Assembly: GCF_037176765.1 (NCBI RefSeq)
Contig: NC_090021.1
Location: forward strand, 147,741,074-147,805,073
From: Anolis sagrei
Taxonomy: Eukaryota > Chordata > Lepidosauria > Squamata > Anolidae
DNA: 64,000 nt
Reading direction: 5' to 3'
The position numbers were made by a program, and so were the translations under genes. The notes under the pieces were generated by a model. The model was not told the DNA's origin, did no database searches, and saw nothing but the letters and a program-made list of their open reading frames with translations. Shown here piece after piece: positions 1-12,780 of the stretch (positions are counted from its first letter, which is position 1; the number at the start of each line of letters is the position of its first letter).

Positions 1-78
1 GTAATTCTGATGATGTTGTTGTTTGCTGTTTATGTTTTGATTTTATTGCTGTAATATGTTGTCCGGGCTTGGCCCAGG

Positions 79-860
79 TTAAAAAACAATAAAAAGGGGT
101 TGCTGTTGTTTTGTTTTCGTTTTGTGCTCAACCTGGGGAAAATGGAGCAGTTGATGCATTTGGGGAAATGCCACACAGAACAGGTAAAGAGGCAGTACAG
201 GAACACCTGGCTACCCCAAATGAATTCAACTCTCTAGGACCAGATGAACACCCAAGGCTATTAAAAGAATTGGCAGAAGTAATATCAGAAGGACCAGCAA
301 TAATCTTTGAGAGGTCTAGGAGAACAGGAGAAATCCCAACAGCCTGGAGGAGATGAAATGTTCTTCTCATCTTCCAAAGAGGAGGCAAACAATTATTACC
401 GTTGACATGACATCTATACCAAGACTCTAGAGCAAATTATTAGACAAACAGTCTGTAATACATTACAAAGAAATGGTGTGATCCCATTAAGTCAACTTTT
501 GAGTTTTCAAAAACAAGCCACATGCAGTGAACCTTCTTTCTTTCTTTATTGAGTTACAAACTTGGCAAATGTTTGCTTATAGTTAGGCATTTGAAAAGAA
601 GCCCCATGGTACTCTTTTAAAGGATCTAGTAAGATTTGGGCTAGACAATGCTACCATTAGGGGGATTTATAATTGCTTGACTGGTCAAACCAAAAGGATG
701 TTCACCAATGGATCCTCTTCATCCTGGAGAGAACTGTCTAGTTGAATTCCACAAGGTTTTGTCCTGGGCCTACTGCTATTCAACATTCTTATGAGTTACT
801 TGGATGTCAAAATACAAAGCTGGGAGAGATTGAAACAAAAATGCAACTGATATGAAAGGA
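79..860 (+). mobile_element. CR1-type LINE fragment, reverse-transcriptase region
   Basis: Decayed stretch whose plus-strand frames resemble the CR1 reverse transcriptase: a NEFNSLGPDEHPRLLKELAE-like block, then a region matching the 'GxxSSSWRELSS' and 'FNILxSxLD' blocks. A second copy with almost the same sequence lies at 26580-27480. Both begin with the same AAAAAACAATAAAAAGG stretch. This copy lacks about 100 bases near its start that the other has. No intact frame; a dead fragment. Confidence 0.75.
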
Positions 861-892
861 AGGCTGACCTGCTTTTTGGATGGATTGCATGG

Positions 893-970
893 GGCCTGGC
901 AGGGCCTGCAGCCAAGCGACGAGTAAAGAGTGCTCCTTACTCAGCACTTGGCTGCAAGCCCTGCCAGGTC
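893..970. repeat. Long GC-rich hairpin (inverted repeat)
   Basis: Arms at 895-916 and 947-968 are reverse complements over 22 bases with a single mismatch. The 30-base middle can itself pair weakly (GAGTAA against TTACTC). The result is one long stem of about 78 nt. It could be a small foldback MITE or a pre-miRNA-like hairpin. Nothing else in the sequence decides between them. Confidence 0.6.
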
Positions 971-1239
971 CCGGGTGCATAGGTCAGGAAGCTGCACCCG
1001 TAGACCCAAAGCGCAGCTGCAGATCCTCCCAGGCTTGGCTGCACAGGCTCAAAGTCCCATTTTCTCAGTCTCAAAAGAAGGCAATAATAAACTTCCTCTG
1101 AATCAGTCTTGCCAAGAAGACTTTCTGTGATCAGTTCACCTTAGGCTCATAATAAGTTGAAAATGCCTTGAAGGTGCGACAGTGAAAACGGTCATTAATG
1201 CATTATATTGAGATTGGAGGTAATCCCTGCCCCCCAACC

Positions 1240-2335
1240 AGGACTCTGTAAAAGATAGTTCAAAATCAGGGATTCATAGTTTTGCCAAGAACACCAGGCT
1301 GGAATGATCCCACAATCCCCTATCTTTCCCCCATGTGGGAACCTAAGGCTTTTTCCATGCCCCCATGACCCCACATGGCAACGCCCTGTAACCCAAACTT
1401 TATGAACTTTCATGGACTTTGGGGTCTGACGTGACTTTCCCTTAGACCCTGCATGATTATCCCTCTCTTCCTATGAATTTCTTGTATGTTTCCGTGCCCC
1501 CTATGTGTATATATGTTTATATGAAAATATGAAGGAAAAGTCACTGTTTCATAAGACCAACACTCTCATGGCTCCACGACCCCTGAGCTGGTAATCCCTT
1601 AACAAAAGGTTTCACCAAGCCCACTTGCATAGACAATAAATAAATGGCTCTTATCAAAACCAGGCCTCGGAGGGCAAGACCAGACCACCTGGAATGATAG
1701 GATCTATGGACATTTTAATCACCCAACACAAAAGGCATCTTCCTGTCTGTGAGGAACCAGGAAGTTCGCTACAGCCTCTCCATTGTGTCAATCCGAACCA
1801 GATGAAACCAACCCCGGACTTCTTCAATTGATTCCATATCCCAGGACTGTAAAGACAAAGGACTGTAAAGACAAAGGACACACCAAAAATGTGAATTCAA
1901 GAAGTCAAACAATAACCCTGGCTAGGCTTGAGATACTAAAGGTCATCGCCCAGCCATTTAGCAGACACTGGTAATCTTAATCCAGTCAACTAGACATGTC
2001 TTCATTGTTTCCCTGTTGCCTGCCTCCCTTCTACCTCATTGGCTGAGAGGCCAAAGCAGGGCTCAGGCCACCATTGGCTCTCCTGCTGGCTTGCTCATGT
2101 CACAGCCAATCATAACAAAGCCAGCTCAGAAGTGGGGGAGAGGGGTGGGCATGGGAACTTTTGAATCTGAAGGCTATAAATATTTTATATTTTTGCCCAG
2201 TGGGCATGTCAATTTTGTTGGGCAGGCTACTGCAATTGTCATCCTTTCCAGCTGAAATGAAATAAAAAACTTGGTGGCTTTATCTTCAATTTGGTGAGAT
2301 TTATTCTGTAATATTGTCTTCTTTTTCTCACCAGG
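1240..2335 (+). mobile_element. Probable solo LTR of an endogenous retrovirus-like element (fossil)
   Basis: The stretch is laid out like a retroviral LTR. Three CCAAT-type boxes lie at about 2037-2115 (ATTGGCTG, CATTGGCTC, CAGCCAATC), a TATA-like CTATAAATA at about 2173 and an AATAAA signal at about 2257, and it ends near CACCAGGCA at about 2335. The left boundary is unclear and no coding part is seen beside it. The family is not assigned and the age looks moderate to old. Confidence 0.35.
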
Positions 2336-2611
2336 CAACCCACAATGGCTTGGCTCTATCCACAGCCATTCTAAATTGCTCGACACCAATATACAGGCAG
2401 CAAGTTCAGTGAAAGGGATTTGCCCAATGCTATTGAATGATATAGGTTTAAGCATGGATTTGGACCCCAAAATCAAGCAAAAATGAAAAATGACCCAAAA
2501 AGAAATACTAAATGATATAAACAACCACAGCAGCCTTCTGTGCAGAGAAAGGAGGTGAGATGGACATTAGCTTCCAGTATGTTTGTATGTAACACATTTG
2601 GAGATGCGAGT

Positions 2612-3600
2612 TACCATTATTTATTTATTTATTTGCTATATTTATATACCGCCGTTTCTCAGCCTAGCCGGCGACTCAACGCGGTTTACAACATAATATA
2701 ACAATCAACAGTATACAGTTAAAAGCGTAAAAAACATAAAAAACATAAAACCACAATTCATACATCAATACCAATCCAGTTCGACTCTTAACTAAAAACG
2801 TGATCCAGTTCGTCATCCATGTTGCCAGTCCTTTAGTCAGTTACCATTCGTTGCATTGGGTTAACCAAATGCCTGCTTAAACATCCAGGTCTTCAATCTT
2901 CTTCGGAATATCATCAATGAAGGGGCTGATCTTACCTCCAAGGGCAGGGCGTTCCATAGCCGCGGGGCCACCACAGAAAAGGCCCTTTCTCTCGTACCCG
3001 CCAGCCGCACCTGTGAAGCAGGCGGGATAGAGAGCAGGGCCTCCCCAGAAGATCTTAGGGTCCTGGCGGGCTGATAGGCCGAGATACGTTCGGATAGGTA
3101 AGTTGGGCCAGAACCGTTTAGGGCTTTAAAGGCCAACGCCAGCAGTTTGAATTGAGCCCGGTAGCAGATCGGCAGCCAGTGGAGCTGGTGCAGCAGAGGA
3201 GTTGTATGCTCCCTGCGCTCCGCTCCCGTTAGTATCATGGCTGCCGAACGTTGGACTAGTTGGAGCTTCCGGGCCGTCTTCAAAGGCAACCCCACGTAGA
3301 GAGCGTTGCAGTAGTCCAAACGGGATGTAACCAGAGCGTGGACTACCGTGGCCAAGTCAGACTTCCCAAGGTACGGGCGCAGTTGGCGCACGAGTTTTAA
3401 CTGTGCGAATGCTCCCCTGGTCACCGCCGAAACCTGGGGCTCCATGCTCAGCGATGAGTCCAGGATCACACCCAAACTGCGAACCTGCGTCTTCAGGGGG
3501 AGTGCGACCCCATCCAACACAGGCTGTAACCCTATACCCTGTTCGGCCTTGCGACTGACCAGGAGTACCTCTGTCTTGTCTGGATTCAATATACGTAAAA
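2612..3600 (-). mobile_element. L2-type LINE, 5'-truncated, 3' half
   Basis: A minus-strand frame of 242 codons (3589-2861) reads the end of an L2 reverse transcriptase: TSRLDYCNALYVGLP, then HQLHWLPICYRAQFKLL, then the C-terminal RLWNALP and RRRLKTWMFKQAF blocks. A 3' UTR and an ATTT-rich tail run down to about 2612. The frame is open throughout what remains, and CpGs are still plentiful, so the copy looks young, but the 5' part is missing. Confidence 0.9.
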
Positions 3601-3604
3601 GAAA

Positions 3605-4500
3605 TTGAATTTGCTAAACCATTTCACAGTCTTCTGTTGGAGGAGATGTAGTTTTAAAAGGGAATTTTCAGAGATGTTCCCAATGTCCATATGTCCTGAT
3701 TTACTGCCATATTGGCCTGTTTCTGCAGTAGGTCTATGTTTACAGAAAATGCTGAAAACAGTGCTCCAGACAAGAAGTTACTTTTCAAGGATAACAGTAT
3801 ATATGGACAAAACCAGCAAGCTGGTGGCTAGTTAGAACCCCCAAGTTTCCCAGTCGCCCTGGAGTCATGTTTGCAACAGACTAACAGATAAGACTGATGC
3901 AATAAGGCAGTCATGATCAGAGAACAATAGACTATAGTTGTGCTATAGTTGTGTCATTGTTAGGGTCCCATGTGTGTTATAATGTCAATCAAAATCATAA
4001 ATAACCATTGAGCAAGTGTATAGCTAGCTTAGACCAATGAAATTATTTGTCTTTGGGAACCAATGGGAATGTGCATGCCAAAAATGATAAAAGTTCTGCA
4101 GCCCCATTGGGGGTGGCAACAAACTCTTTGATTGGATTCCTGTATGTATGTTTTGTCATTATTGCTATGGTCACGCAATATTTATTTATTTATTTTGCAG
4201 TTTGAAGATTCAACTTTTGTGGTGTCCTTCCTTGCCCTCCCCATTGGAAAGGGGGTTCCTACTTTTTGGGAAATATTTTGGTTTATTTGCCCCTACACTG
4301 TCTGACTGATATTTCCCAGGAAATACCTATGTTAAGGCAGTGCTGCCACTCAAGCAGATGAGCATGTTCTATTGCTTTATCTATTTGTTAAGTGGGATTT
4401 CCCGTGAGAAAAATGTGGCCTTCAAAATAACACAATGGTATGTAGTACAATTTAGATGTGTAAGGAAGCATAGGTTAGTTGCACATAATAGTTTATAAAG
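3605..4500. other. Gene-free flank, possible LTR-like debris
   Basis: No exon was recognised here. Two CCAAT boxes (about 4034 and 4061), a TGATAAAAG box (about 4084) and an ATTTATTTATTTATT stretch (about 4180) give a weak LTR-like pattern. No termini can be fixed. This is the 3' flank of the P450 gene. Confidence 0.25.
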
Positions 4501-4506
4501 TCAGAT

Positions 4507-4512
4507 TTTATT
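4507..4512 (-). terminator. Candidate polyadenylation signal of the P450 gene
   Basis: AATAAA on the minus strand about 58 bases after the stop codon, the first such hexamer downstream. It would give a very short 3' UTR. Confidence 0.5.
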
Positions 4513-4569
4513 GGTTAATAAGACAGCAGAAGAAATGTATAAATGGACCCATAGCAGGCTTGAGCCTTC

Positions 4570-4754
4570 TCAACGGGGCACAGCACAGACATCAAAAGGC
4601 ATTGGGGGTGTTGTAAACCCAATTGCAGGGGTAAGGTCCAGGTCTTCCCTAGAGGTGCCAGGGGCTGGCTGGATGGTGAATCTCTGCATAATAGTTGTAA
4701 AGAACAGGAAAAGCTCCATTTTGGCAAGAGTCTCGCCTGCACACTGCCTCCGAC
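4570..4754 (-). CDS. CYP2AC-like: P450 exon 9: haem cysteine and C-terminus
   Basis: 185 nt ending in TGA at 4570-4572. Begins [20 protein letters not shown], with the haem-ligand Cys439, and ends [10 protein letters not shown]. Acceptor TTACAG. Confidence 0.93.
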
Positions 4755-7700
4755 CTGTAAGCAACAACCACAAATTAGCAGCAATATAACAATCTACTTT
4801 TGAGACATCCAGTAATCAATGAAATGAAGGAAATTTGTTTTAGGATTAAAAACTGTATCTTGTATGAAACAGAGTAGAACTCTTGGAAGAAGAATAGAGG
4901 CAGTGTGAATCTATGGAAATGTACACTTAGGGTGGTTCTAGACAGCCCTTTAATCCGGGAACAATCATGTTTTAAAAACAAGAATGCTCCCTGGTTCTAA
5001 TTCACACATGACCCAGGAAGCACATGCTTTCCATGGGCGGGTGTCCAGATGCTCTCCTCGAACCTTCCAAGAGGACAGAGTGATAGCATACGAATGATGC
5101 ACCAAGACAAGAGGGGCAGGAGGAAAATCACTCCTGGCCTCCTCTTCTCCTGGCATATCATTTGTATGCAATGGGAGAGCTCCAGCAGCAGTTTCATGGA
5201 GGCTGGGTAAGTTATTTTTACCTTTTTCCCCATCTTAAGGGGTTTTGGCAAGGAAGTGTGAGCCCTCTGAGATTTCCAGGCTGATTCAGCCCATAAAATG
5301 TGAGAGGGTTGCGTGGACAGCCCCCTCGGAAGTCCCAGAACTTCTAAGGGGTCAGTTCAGACAGCAACCATAGGGGATTTGAACTGCACCTTTCAAGAAG
5401 CCATGGATCTGATCCACTATCAAATTACCTCAGCACAAAACAAGGTTTTCCTGCAGTTGTGCTTACTTGAGGCGTTGTCTAGACACCCCAGGTAAATATG
5501 CGGGAAGATAAACGTTTTGTGCTCTGTCTGGATGAACCTTTAGAAGAATGCAACATACAGAAGGTATCATGCTGTGTATAGAGAGCCGCACAGTCAATTC
5601 CAGACATTAATCCTAGAACTGGGGTAATTACAAGTCCCAGACAGCAGTGGGTTCCCAAAGGAGAGGGAGATGTGTGATGATAGTATGTTGCCACCTACTG
5701 ATGTGGGGGAAAGACAGTTGCCTTGAGTCCCAGAAAAGGTAGTATCATCATTATAATCATCATCAGCAGTAGCAGAAGCATCATCATCATTATCAAGATA
5801 AGCTCCATGTATTAGGATTCTTCTGTTGGGATCAATGGGCAGACTTTATGAGCATTCATGAAAACAGGTTTGATTTCCATTGAGGACAGGACGTTCAAGC
5901 GGCCTTGAACAGAAGAGTCACCAAATAACAACCTCACTAACAAAACTTATTTGAGCCATGAAACAAGAGCCTGGGATATTCTTTGCACCCAGATATGGCC
6001 CAGAGCTTCATCCATCCCTTAAAAGAATAAATAACTGTCTTGGCAGCTTTGTTCTGACTGGCCATGTCAACTACCCCTACAAAACCAAATTTCCTGTTAA
6101 CAGATGGGGAAAGGGGTTAGGGTTAGGGTATAACCTAGAGATCTCCTCCTTCTTTGTCTCTTCCTATTTTAGGTATGCATTTTCTTAGCCCGGGGTTTCT
6201 CAAAGGAGCTGTTAGGAATTGTGGGAGTTTGGACTTCAACTCCCACAATTCCTAACAGCTGGTAAACTGACTTGTATTTCTGGGACCCGAAGTCCAAAAC
6301 ACTTCAAGAAACACAGTTGGAGAAACACTGTTTTTAGACTTCTTGGGTAGTAGACCAGTGGTTTTCCCCCTTGTTTTACATTTTCCCCTAACTTTAATTT
6401 TATGTTAAATTTCTATTTTTCTACTACTTAAGAAGTCTAGGGGAACTTATAGCTCTCCAAGGTCCTCTAGGGACAGATGAAGCCCCCTAATTCCCAACAG
6501 TTGTCTGAATGTGATATTTCAAGCTTTTACATAATTTGTTTCAGATATTATTCAATTAGAAAACTTCAGAAAATGGGTGGAAGAATGGAATTGTGGTCTA
6601 ATTTGAATGGCATATTTTTTGCATTGAACAATAGTTCTAACTTGTGTTCAGTGATAATTGTATTTTTCTTCCTTTCTTACAATTTATCACATTTTCCCAC
6701 TGTTCTCTTTCAGCTCTTCAATTCACCACATATTTCCAGAGTCGCAAGTGCCATCTGTACTAACTGGCGAAGCCGTCATATTTTTTATAACATGGAATTT
6801 TCAACAAGATCCTCTGGTAATGTTTGGTTGCCCACAAGAATGAAATCCACCTCACTGTCCCGAGGACAAATCCTTTCCTTATACACTGTTGAGAACGAAG
6901 TGGCCAGGGCATCCCATTGCAGAATTGAATGAGTGGTCTAGGGAGGGAAACTATTCCCTACAGAAGGTCCTCTGGAACCGTTTGTACACCAAATCAACAT
7001 GAATTAATGGAGTCCACTCTGGACACATGAAAGGTACTACCTGCAGAGAAAGGCATGAAGGCGTCTCTCTTAAAAAAGTTCCCTTCAGGATCGAGAAAAT
7101 GCTCAGGATAGAATTTAAGTGGTTTCTCCCATTGAGAATCATCGTGGAGCACAGAGGACAGTAATGGAACGATGTGGGTTCCCTGTAAGGTCAAAGCTAT
7201 TGGTTATTTTAATGCAATTACATACAAGGCTCTGCTGAAATCCTTAAAATCTAAAATTCCCTTCACATATACTGAGATAAAAGTCTCAGTGCAAAAGATA
7301 TAAGATTTCAGACAGTTCAAGACAATATCTTTTACTGGCAGAATTGGATGCTCTGACACTTTTAAAAATTATGTCACTTGAACTATTTTAGCGTTAGAAA
7401 CAAACCACTGGCTAAAACTGCAAAGTGATTAATCTAAGTAAAGTAACCCATTCACCTTTGGGATGAAGTAGCCTTTAAGAGTAATATCCTGAGTAGTTGC
7501 ATGTGGCAAGTTGGTTGGGATAATACTAGCATATCTTTGAACTTCATGAATTACTGCATCTGTGTATGGCATTTTTTTTCGGTGTTCAGACCGTGGCTGG
7601 GCAGACCCAATAGTGACAGCAATTTCTTCTTGGACTTTACCTAGAAAACAGAACAATTCTTTCTAGTAAGATCATGAAGTTTTACATTGCATCAACATTA

Positions 7701-10700
7701 TTTACCTTCACACAGTTGTGTAAACAATGACTAGTAGTCTAAAATTAGTGCATACTACATGTGTTTATCATTTCGTTTCTAGGTTCTTTATTAAAATTCA
7801 CAAATCTATCTTGATTGAGAATATTAAGCTATGCAGAGTGGGAAGGAAATTATCACCATGATGAGAACATGCAATTTTACGTCATGGAGATGTACTCTTT
7901 ACATCGTTTGAAAATGGGACAACTGAGAAAGTGCTAACTATCTCAAATCCTAAATGCCCTTTTTGATCTCTCTAGGCAAATAAGTTTCTGCAATATTCTT
8001 CAGTGCTGAGAAGGTTATATTATTTCATTTATTGCTTAATTGATCTCCAATCTTTCTCTCCATATAGGGCCCATGGTGGCTCTGAATGAGTTAAAATGCT
8101 AATTGGTACTGATGAAATGTTGAGGCTGTGTGTGTATGTGAGAGAGATGTGAAAATGGCATATACAACAATATTCATAAATCTGGCTCCATTGAGAGCAT
8201 GAGCAGAAACCATCACTCATCCCTGTTTCCACTTGTGTTGCAGTAATAGGCAACTCTATCAACACTTCCTCAAAAAAATTATTGGATTGTATAAGTAGAG
8301 TATAACTTGCAGCCATGTTATTACAGAAATATTAAAGAAAAAAATCAACCAATACAAGGAAGAGAGATTACATACCCTTCTGGTATAACTCATTTTCTTC
8401 TCTTTTTGAATTCCATTTTAGTCTCCTATTTATACCTATTTAATCCCCCCCCTCCCCCAACCAGGAACAGTTGCAATACAATTTCAGCATTTATTCTATT
8501 TGTTGGAGCATGGCGATGGTCTGATTTACTTTCTTGTCATCCATTCATTTTGGCTATCAGTTCTTTCCATTTTGAGACCCAGCTCCATGTAGGTTTTCCA
8601 TTTATACATTTATTTTTCCTTTCAATAACATAATCCTGGCGCATATAGTCTGTTATAATATTCATATCATTTTTTAATGTCCCATTTTGTACTTTTTCCA
8701 TCCCACTACAACCTTTGCTTGTGCCACTCTTATCATATATTTTATAATTTCTTCCCAATCTTTATTACAAATGTTTCCTTCCATTTTCATGGTAAAAAAT
8801 ATTTTTTTAGCCCAGATATTTCTTTCATTTCATGCTTTATTTTCTTATAAAATGTTTGTACCTTGCCACAGTTGCACCTCATATGTATAAAGGTTTCTTT
8901 TTTCACCACATTTATTGCAAGCATAATTCTGTCGTGCTTTTTGTAATATAGGTTTATTGGTAAAGCATTCTATACCATTTTGTCAGCATTATACATTGTA
9001 TTTCCTTAATCCTTGTATTTTTAATTTTTTAATTGAGTTAACCCACAAATCAATGTCCTTCTGATTATTATTTACTATACTTTCTTTTTCCATATCTCAA
9101 TCAGTATGTTTCAAATGTATTGCTTTTCTACTAATTTACTGTATAAGAATCCCGTAATTCCTTTCTCTCTTTATATTTTTCATTTTAAGATTTGATCTAA
9201 GTCTGTTTCTGGGCTTTCCTTTCTCTTCCACTCTGTAATCTTTTGAGTCATTCCATGGTATAAGAGCCAGTTACTTTGGCCACAAATGTCTTTTAACTCT
9301 TCCCAATCTTTTGTTGTTCCAGCAGTTTAAAAGGTTACCAATTCTTATTATTCCACTTTTTAATATTTTTATCACTTTTCAATATATGTAATTTTTGTTA
9401 TCTAATACTCCTATTGGAGCATATCAATTTTATCTATTTAAGTAAAGGTAAAGGTTTTCCCTTGACATTAAATCTAGTCATGCCCAACTCTAGGAGATGG
9501 TGTTCATCTCCATTTCTAAGCCAAAGAGCCAGCATTGTCTGTATACATCTCCAAGGTCATGTGGGTGGCATGACTGTATGGAGCGCCATTACCTTCCTGC
9601 TGGTGATTGAGGTATCCCATTTCTTTCTTATTTTATTTGGAATATTGTCTGGTAAGGCTTGGAAGAGGAAAATGAAGTTAAGGAGAATCATCACCTTTAT
9701 TATCTTAATTCTAGTTTTTATATTTCAGTTCTGTTTTTTTCTTTTTTTTTTCTTTTCTTTTCTTTTTTTGTATTTGCTTGTTGACTTGTTTCCATAATTG
9801 GTTATACAAATAATTTATTTTTGTTATATTATATTTTTAGGGATATACCCCCAAGTATTTCAGCTTCTTTCTCCCCAATTTTATCCCCAGGATGCCTTGT
9901 ATTTCTTTTAGCTCTTTCCAGGATAGGTCTTTATATAAAATTTCTGATTTTTCAATATTTATTGCTAAACCTGATATCTTTTCACATTTCTTATTATATT
10001 TAATACTTTCCTTATGGATTCCTCTGGAGATCCTAATATTGCCATGGTGTCATCTATGAATACATTTATTTTTATTTATTTTGGGCGTATTTTATATCTT
10101 TCAATTGTTTTGTCATTTATAATTAGATTGGCCAATGGTTCTGTCACCATAGGAAATAGAATTGGAAAGAGAGGACATTTTCTCAAATTTACTTTAGTTA
10201 TTCCTGTGCAGAATTGAAATAAAGATCTACTGGAGTAATGTCAACTAAGGAAACTCACGCTGAACTTCTGGGTGCTTCATCATGAGCAAAAGAGCCCAGC
10301 GCAGGGTGGTGGAAGTGGTGTCCATGCCAGCAGCAAATAAATTAGCCACAAGAGTTTTTAGATTTTCATCATGGAAATATCCATTAACATTGTTGCTCTT
10401 CTCCTATGTTGAAAAAAGGAACAATAGCTTAAAGCAAAAGGAGTGATAATCTTCCATGTGCATATGTCAAAAGAAATAATGAGAAACAGGAGGAAACATG
10501 ATATTCATGAAGATGGAAAGAGTAGAGACCTTAGATACATCTATATAAATAAAAATGTAATGTTCATTTGTGGGATTAACATAACTCAAAAACTACTGGA
10601 CAAATTGACACCAAATTTGGACACAATACATCTATCAGGCCAACAAGTGCCCATCACTCATAAAACACTGAAAAACACAGCAGAAGAGACTTAAAAGGCC

Positions 10701-12746
10701 AAAAACCAAAAAAAAAAAACACATGTGCAAATCCACATATATATGAAAATACACATATACTCAGACTTGGCCACAACAACGTGTGGCAGGGGACGGCTAG
10801 TTGCAATATATATTTATTGTTTTATATTAATTTATTATACATAGTGGGCCAAAAGTCACAAAGAGGTTTCAACTTTAATATTGCCCCTGGAGGCGCAATG
10901 GATTAAACCCTTGTGTCAGCAGGACTGCTGACTGATAGGTCAACGGTTCGAATGCAGAGAGAGTGGGTTGAGCTCCCTCTGTCAGCTCCAGTTCCCCATT
11001 CGGGGACATGAGAGAAGCCTCCCACAAGAATGGTAAAACATCAAACAGAGTGTCCACTGGGCAACGTCCTTGCAGGCGGCTAATTCTTTCACACCATAAG
11101 TGATTTGCAGTTTCTCAAGTCGCTCCTGACACACAAAAAAGAATAACTCCTTTATTTTTTGTTTTTGATTAACAATACCAAAGCATTATATACAGTATAT
11201 ATTGGAAATAAAATTGCATGTAAAATATTTTTTTCCAGAAAGTTACTGAAAACAGCAGGCGCTCTCATGACTTTCAGCTCACCCTGTATGTTTAAAGCAT
11301 TTTTGTTCCACTGTAAAGAAGTGTTATTGGTTATGATAAGTTAACAAAGTTTAATGACTGGCCATTGTTTTGTATGGTTTTGCATATGTCTGCATGGAAC
11401 CTGCATCAGACTAAACCATTTAGCATTCTCTCCCACAGTTTACTGATCAACCTCTGAAGCCCCCCTCCCCCATCTTTTCATGCTTTGTGGGGAGCAGATG
11501 GGATCACAGAAGAATGTGACTATGGTCTTATAGCCAGATGTGCAACTATGACAGTAGGGCTAAAACCCCAGGAGAACCCCAACCCATCACAGCCCTAATG
11601 TCAATAGGAATATTTAATATCTATAGCAGAGTTGCAATATAGCCAGTGCTATATAAAAGCACATAAGGAAGAGAGATTACATACCCTTCTGGTATAACTC
11701 ATTTTCTTCTCTTTTTGAATTCCATTTTAGTCTCCCACTTATACCTATTTCTTCCCCCCTCCACCTCCCTCTGGGAACAGTTGCGACACAATTTCAGCAT
11801 TTATTCTATTTGTTGAAGCATGGAGATGGCCTGATTCCAGCTAGGATCCATTTCTGCAGTCTTGCATGCTCCCCATGAATCATGGAATGGTTGTGTGGAG
11901 CCTCTGAGATTGTTGAGTAAGTGGGGTGAAGTTGGGCACTGAGGAGGGAGGATGTGAATACCAATCCTTGCAGTGTCTTGAAAAGTACATACACACATGC
12001 TCACATGAGTATCTTGTCAATAGGGTGTCATCTTTAGTATTCTATATTTTTGTGATCAAGATGAATTTGCAGAAAATCCTTACTGTTAACAGATATAAGA
12101 ATATTTAGAAAATGTTGGGTTCGTTTATATGACAATGTCAGCATCCACCCCCTTGAAAATACTTCATTACCTCTTTCTGCCGGATAAGAAAGGTATCAAT
12201 AAAGCTCCGCTGGTCATTTTCATCCAACTCTTTGAGGTGTTCTATGAATGTAGCATTTATGAAAACAAAAAACTCCTCTCTGTTATCAAGGATAATTTTT
12301 CGACCACCAGAAAGGAAACCGAGAGCAGGAAACATGTTGTAGAACTGAAACATGACAAAGAAAGAAAAGTCTCCAGCTGTCACCAGGTGAATATTTCTAA
12401 GCATTTTCATAATACAGTAGTTGAGGAACTACTTCGTTTTGAATCTTTGTTAACCAAATCTTTGTTAACCAAAACACAAGCAACTCAACCTCTCAAGCAA
12501 CCATTTTAAACAGCAACTCTTAAGCAAACAGAATCAACATTTAGGCAGCATATAACAGTCTCCTCCCAAGGCAAAGTTCCTTTCCCCTCACCTCCCTCAC
12601 TGCCCAGACTCTTTTCCTTGCTGCACAGATCCCACCCGCTTCCACTTTCTTTGCTTCCAAACCCCTATTTCCCTCCCACTGCTCAGGGTGCTTTGACTGT
12701 GTTTTTCCTGCATGGCAGAAAGGAGCTGGACTGGATAGCCTCTGGG

Positions 12747-12780
<34 letters not shown>

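Noticed and set aside
6116-6130. GGTTAGGGTTAGGG, telomere-like
   Set aside because: Only two TTAGGG units; chance or simple repeat, not an interstitial telomere tract.
10882-11142. tRNA-gene-like A and B boxes
   Set aside because: They belong to a SINE head; there is no cloverleaf with a proper acceptor stem, and the same head recurs at many sites.
12750-12779. ATT array as an R4 target
   Set aside because: No R4-type sequence lies beside it.
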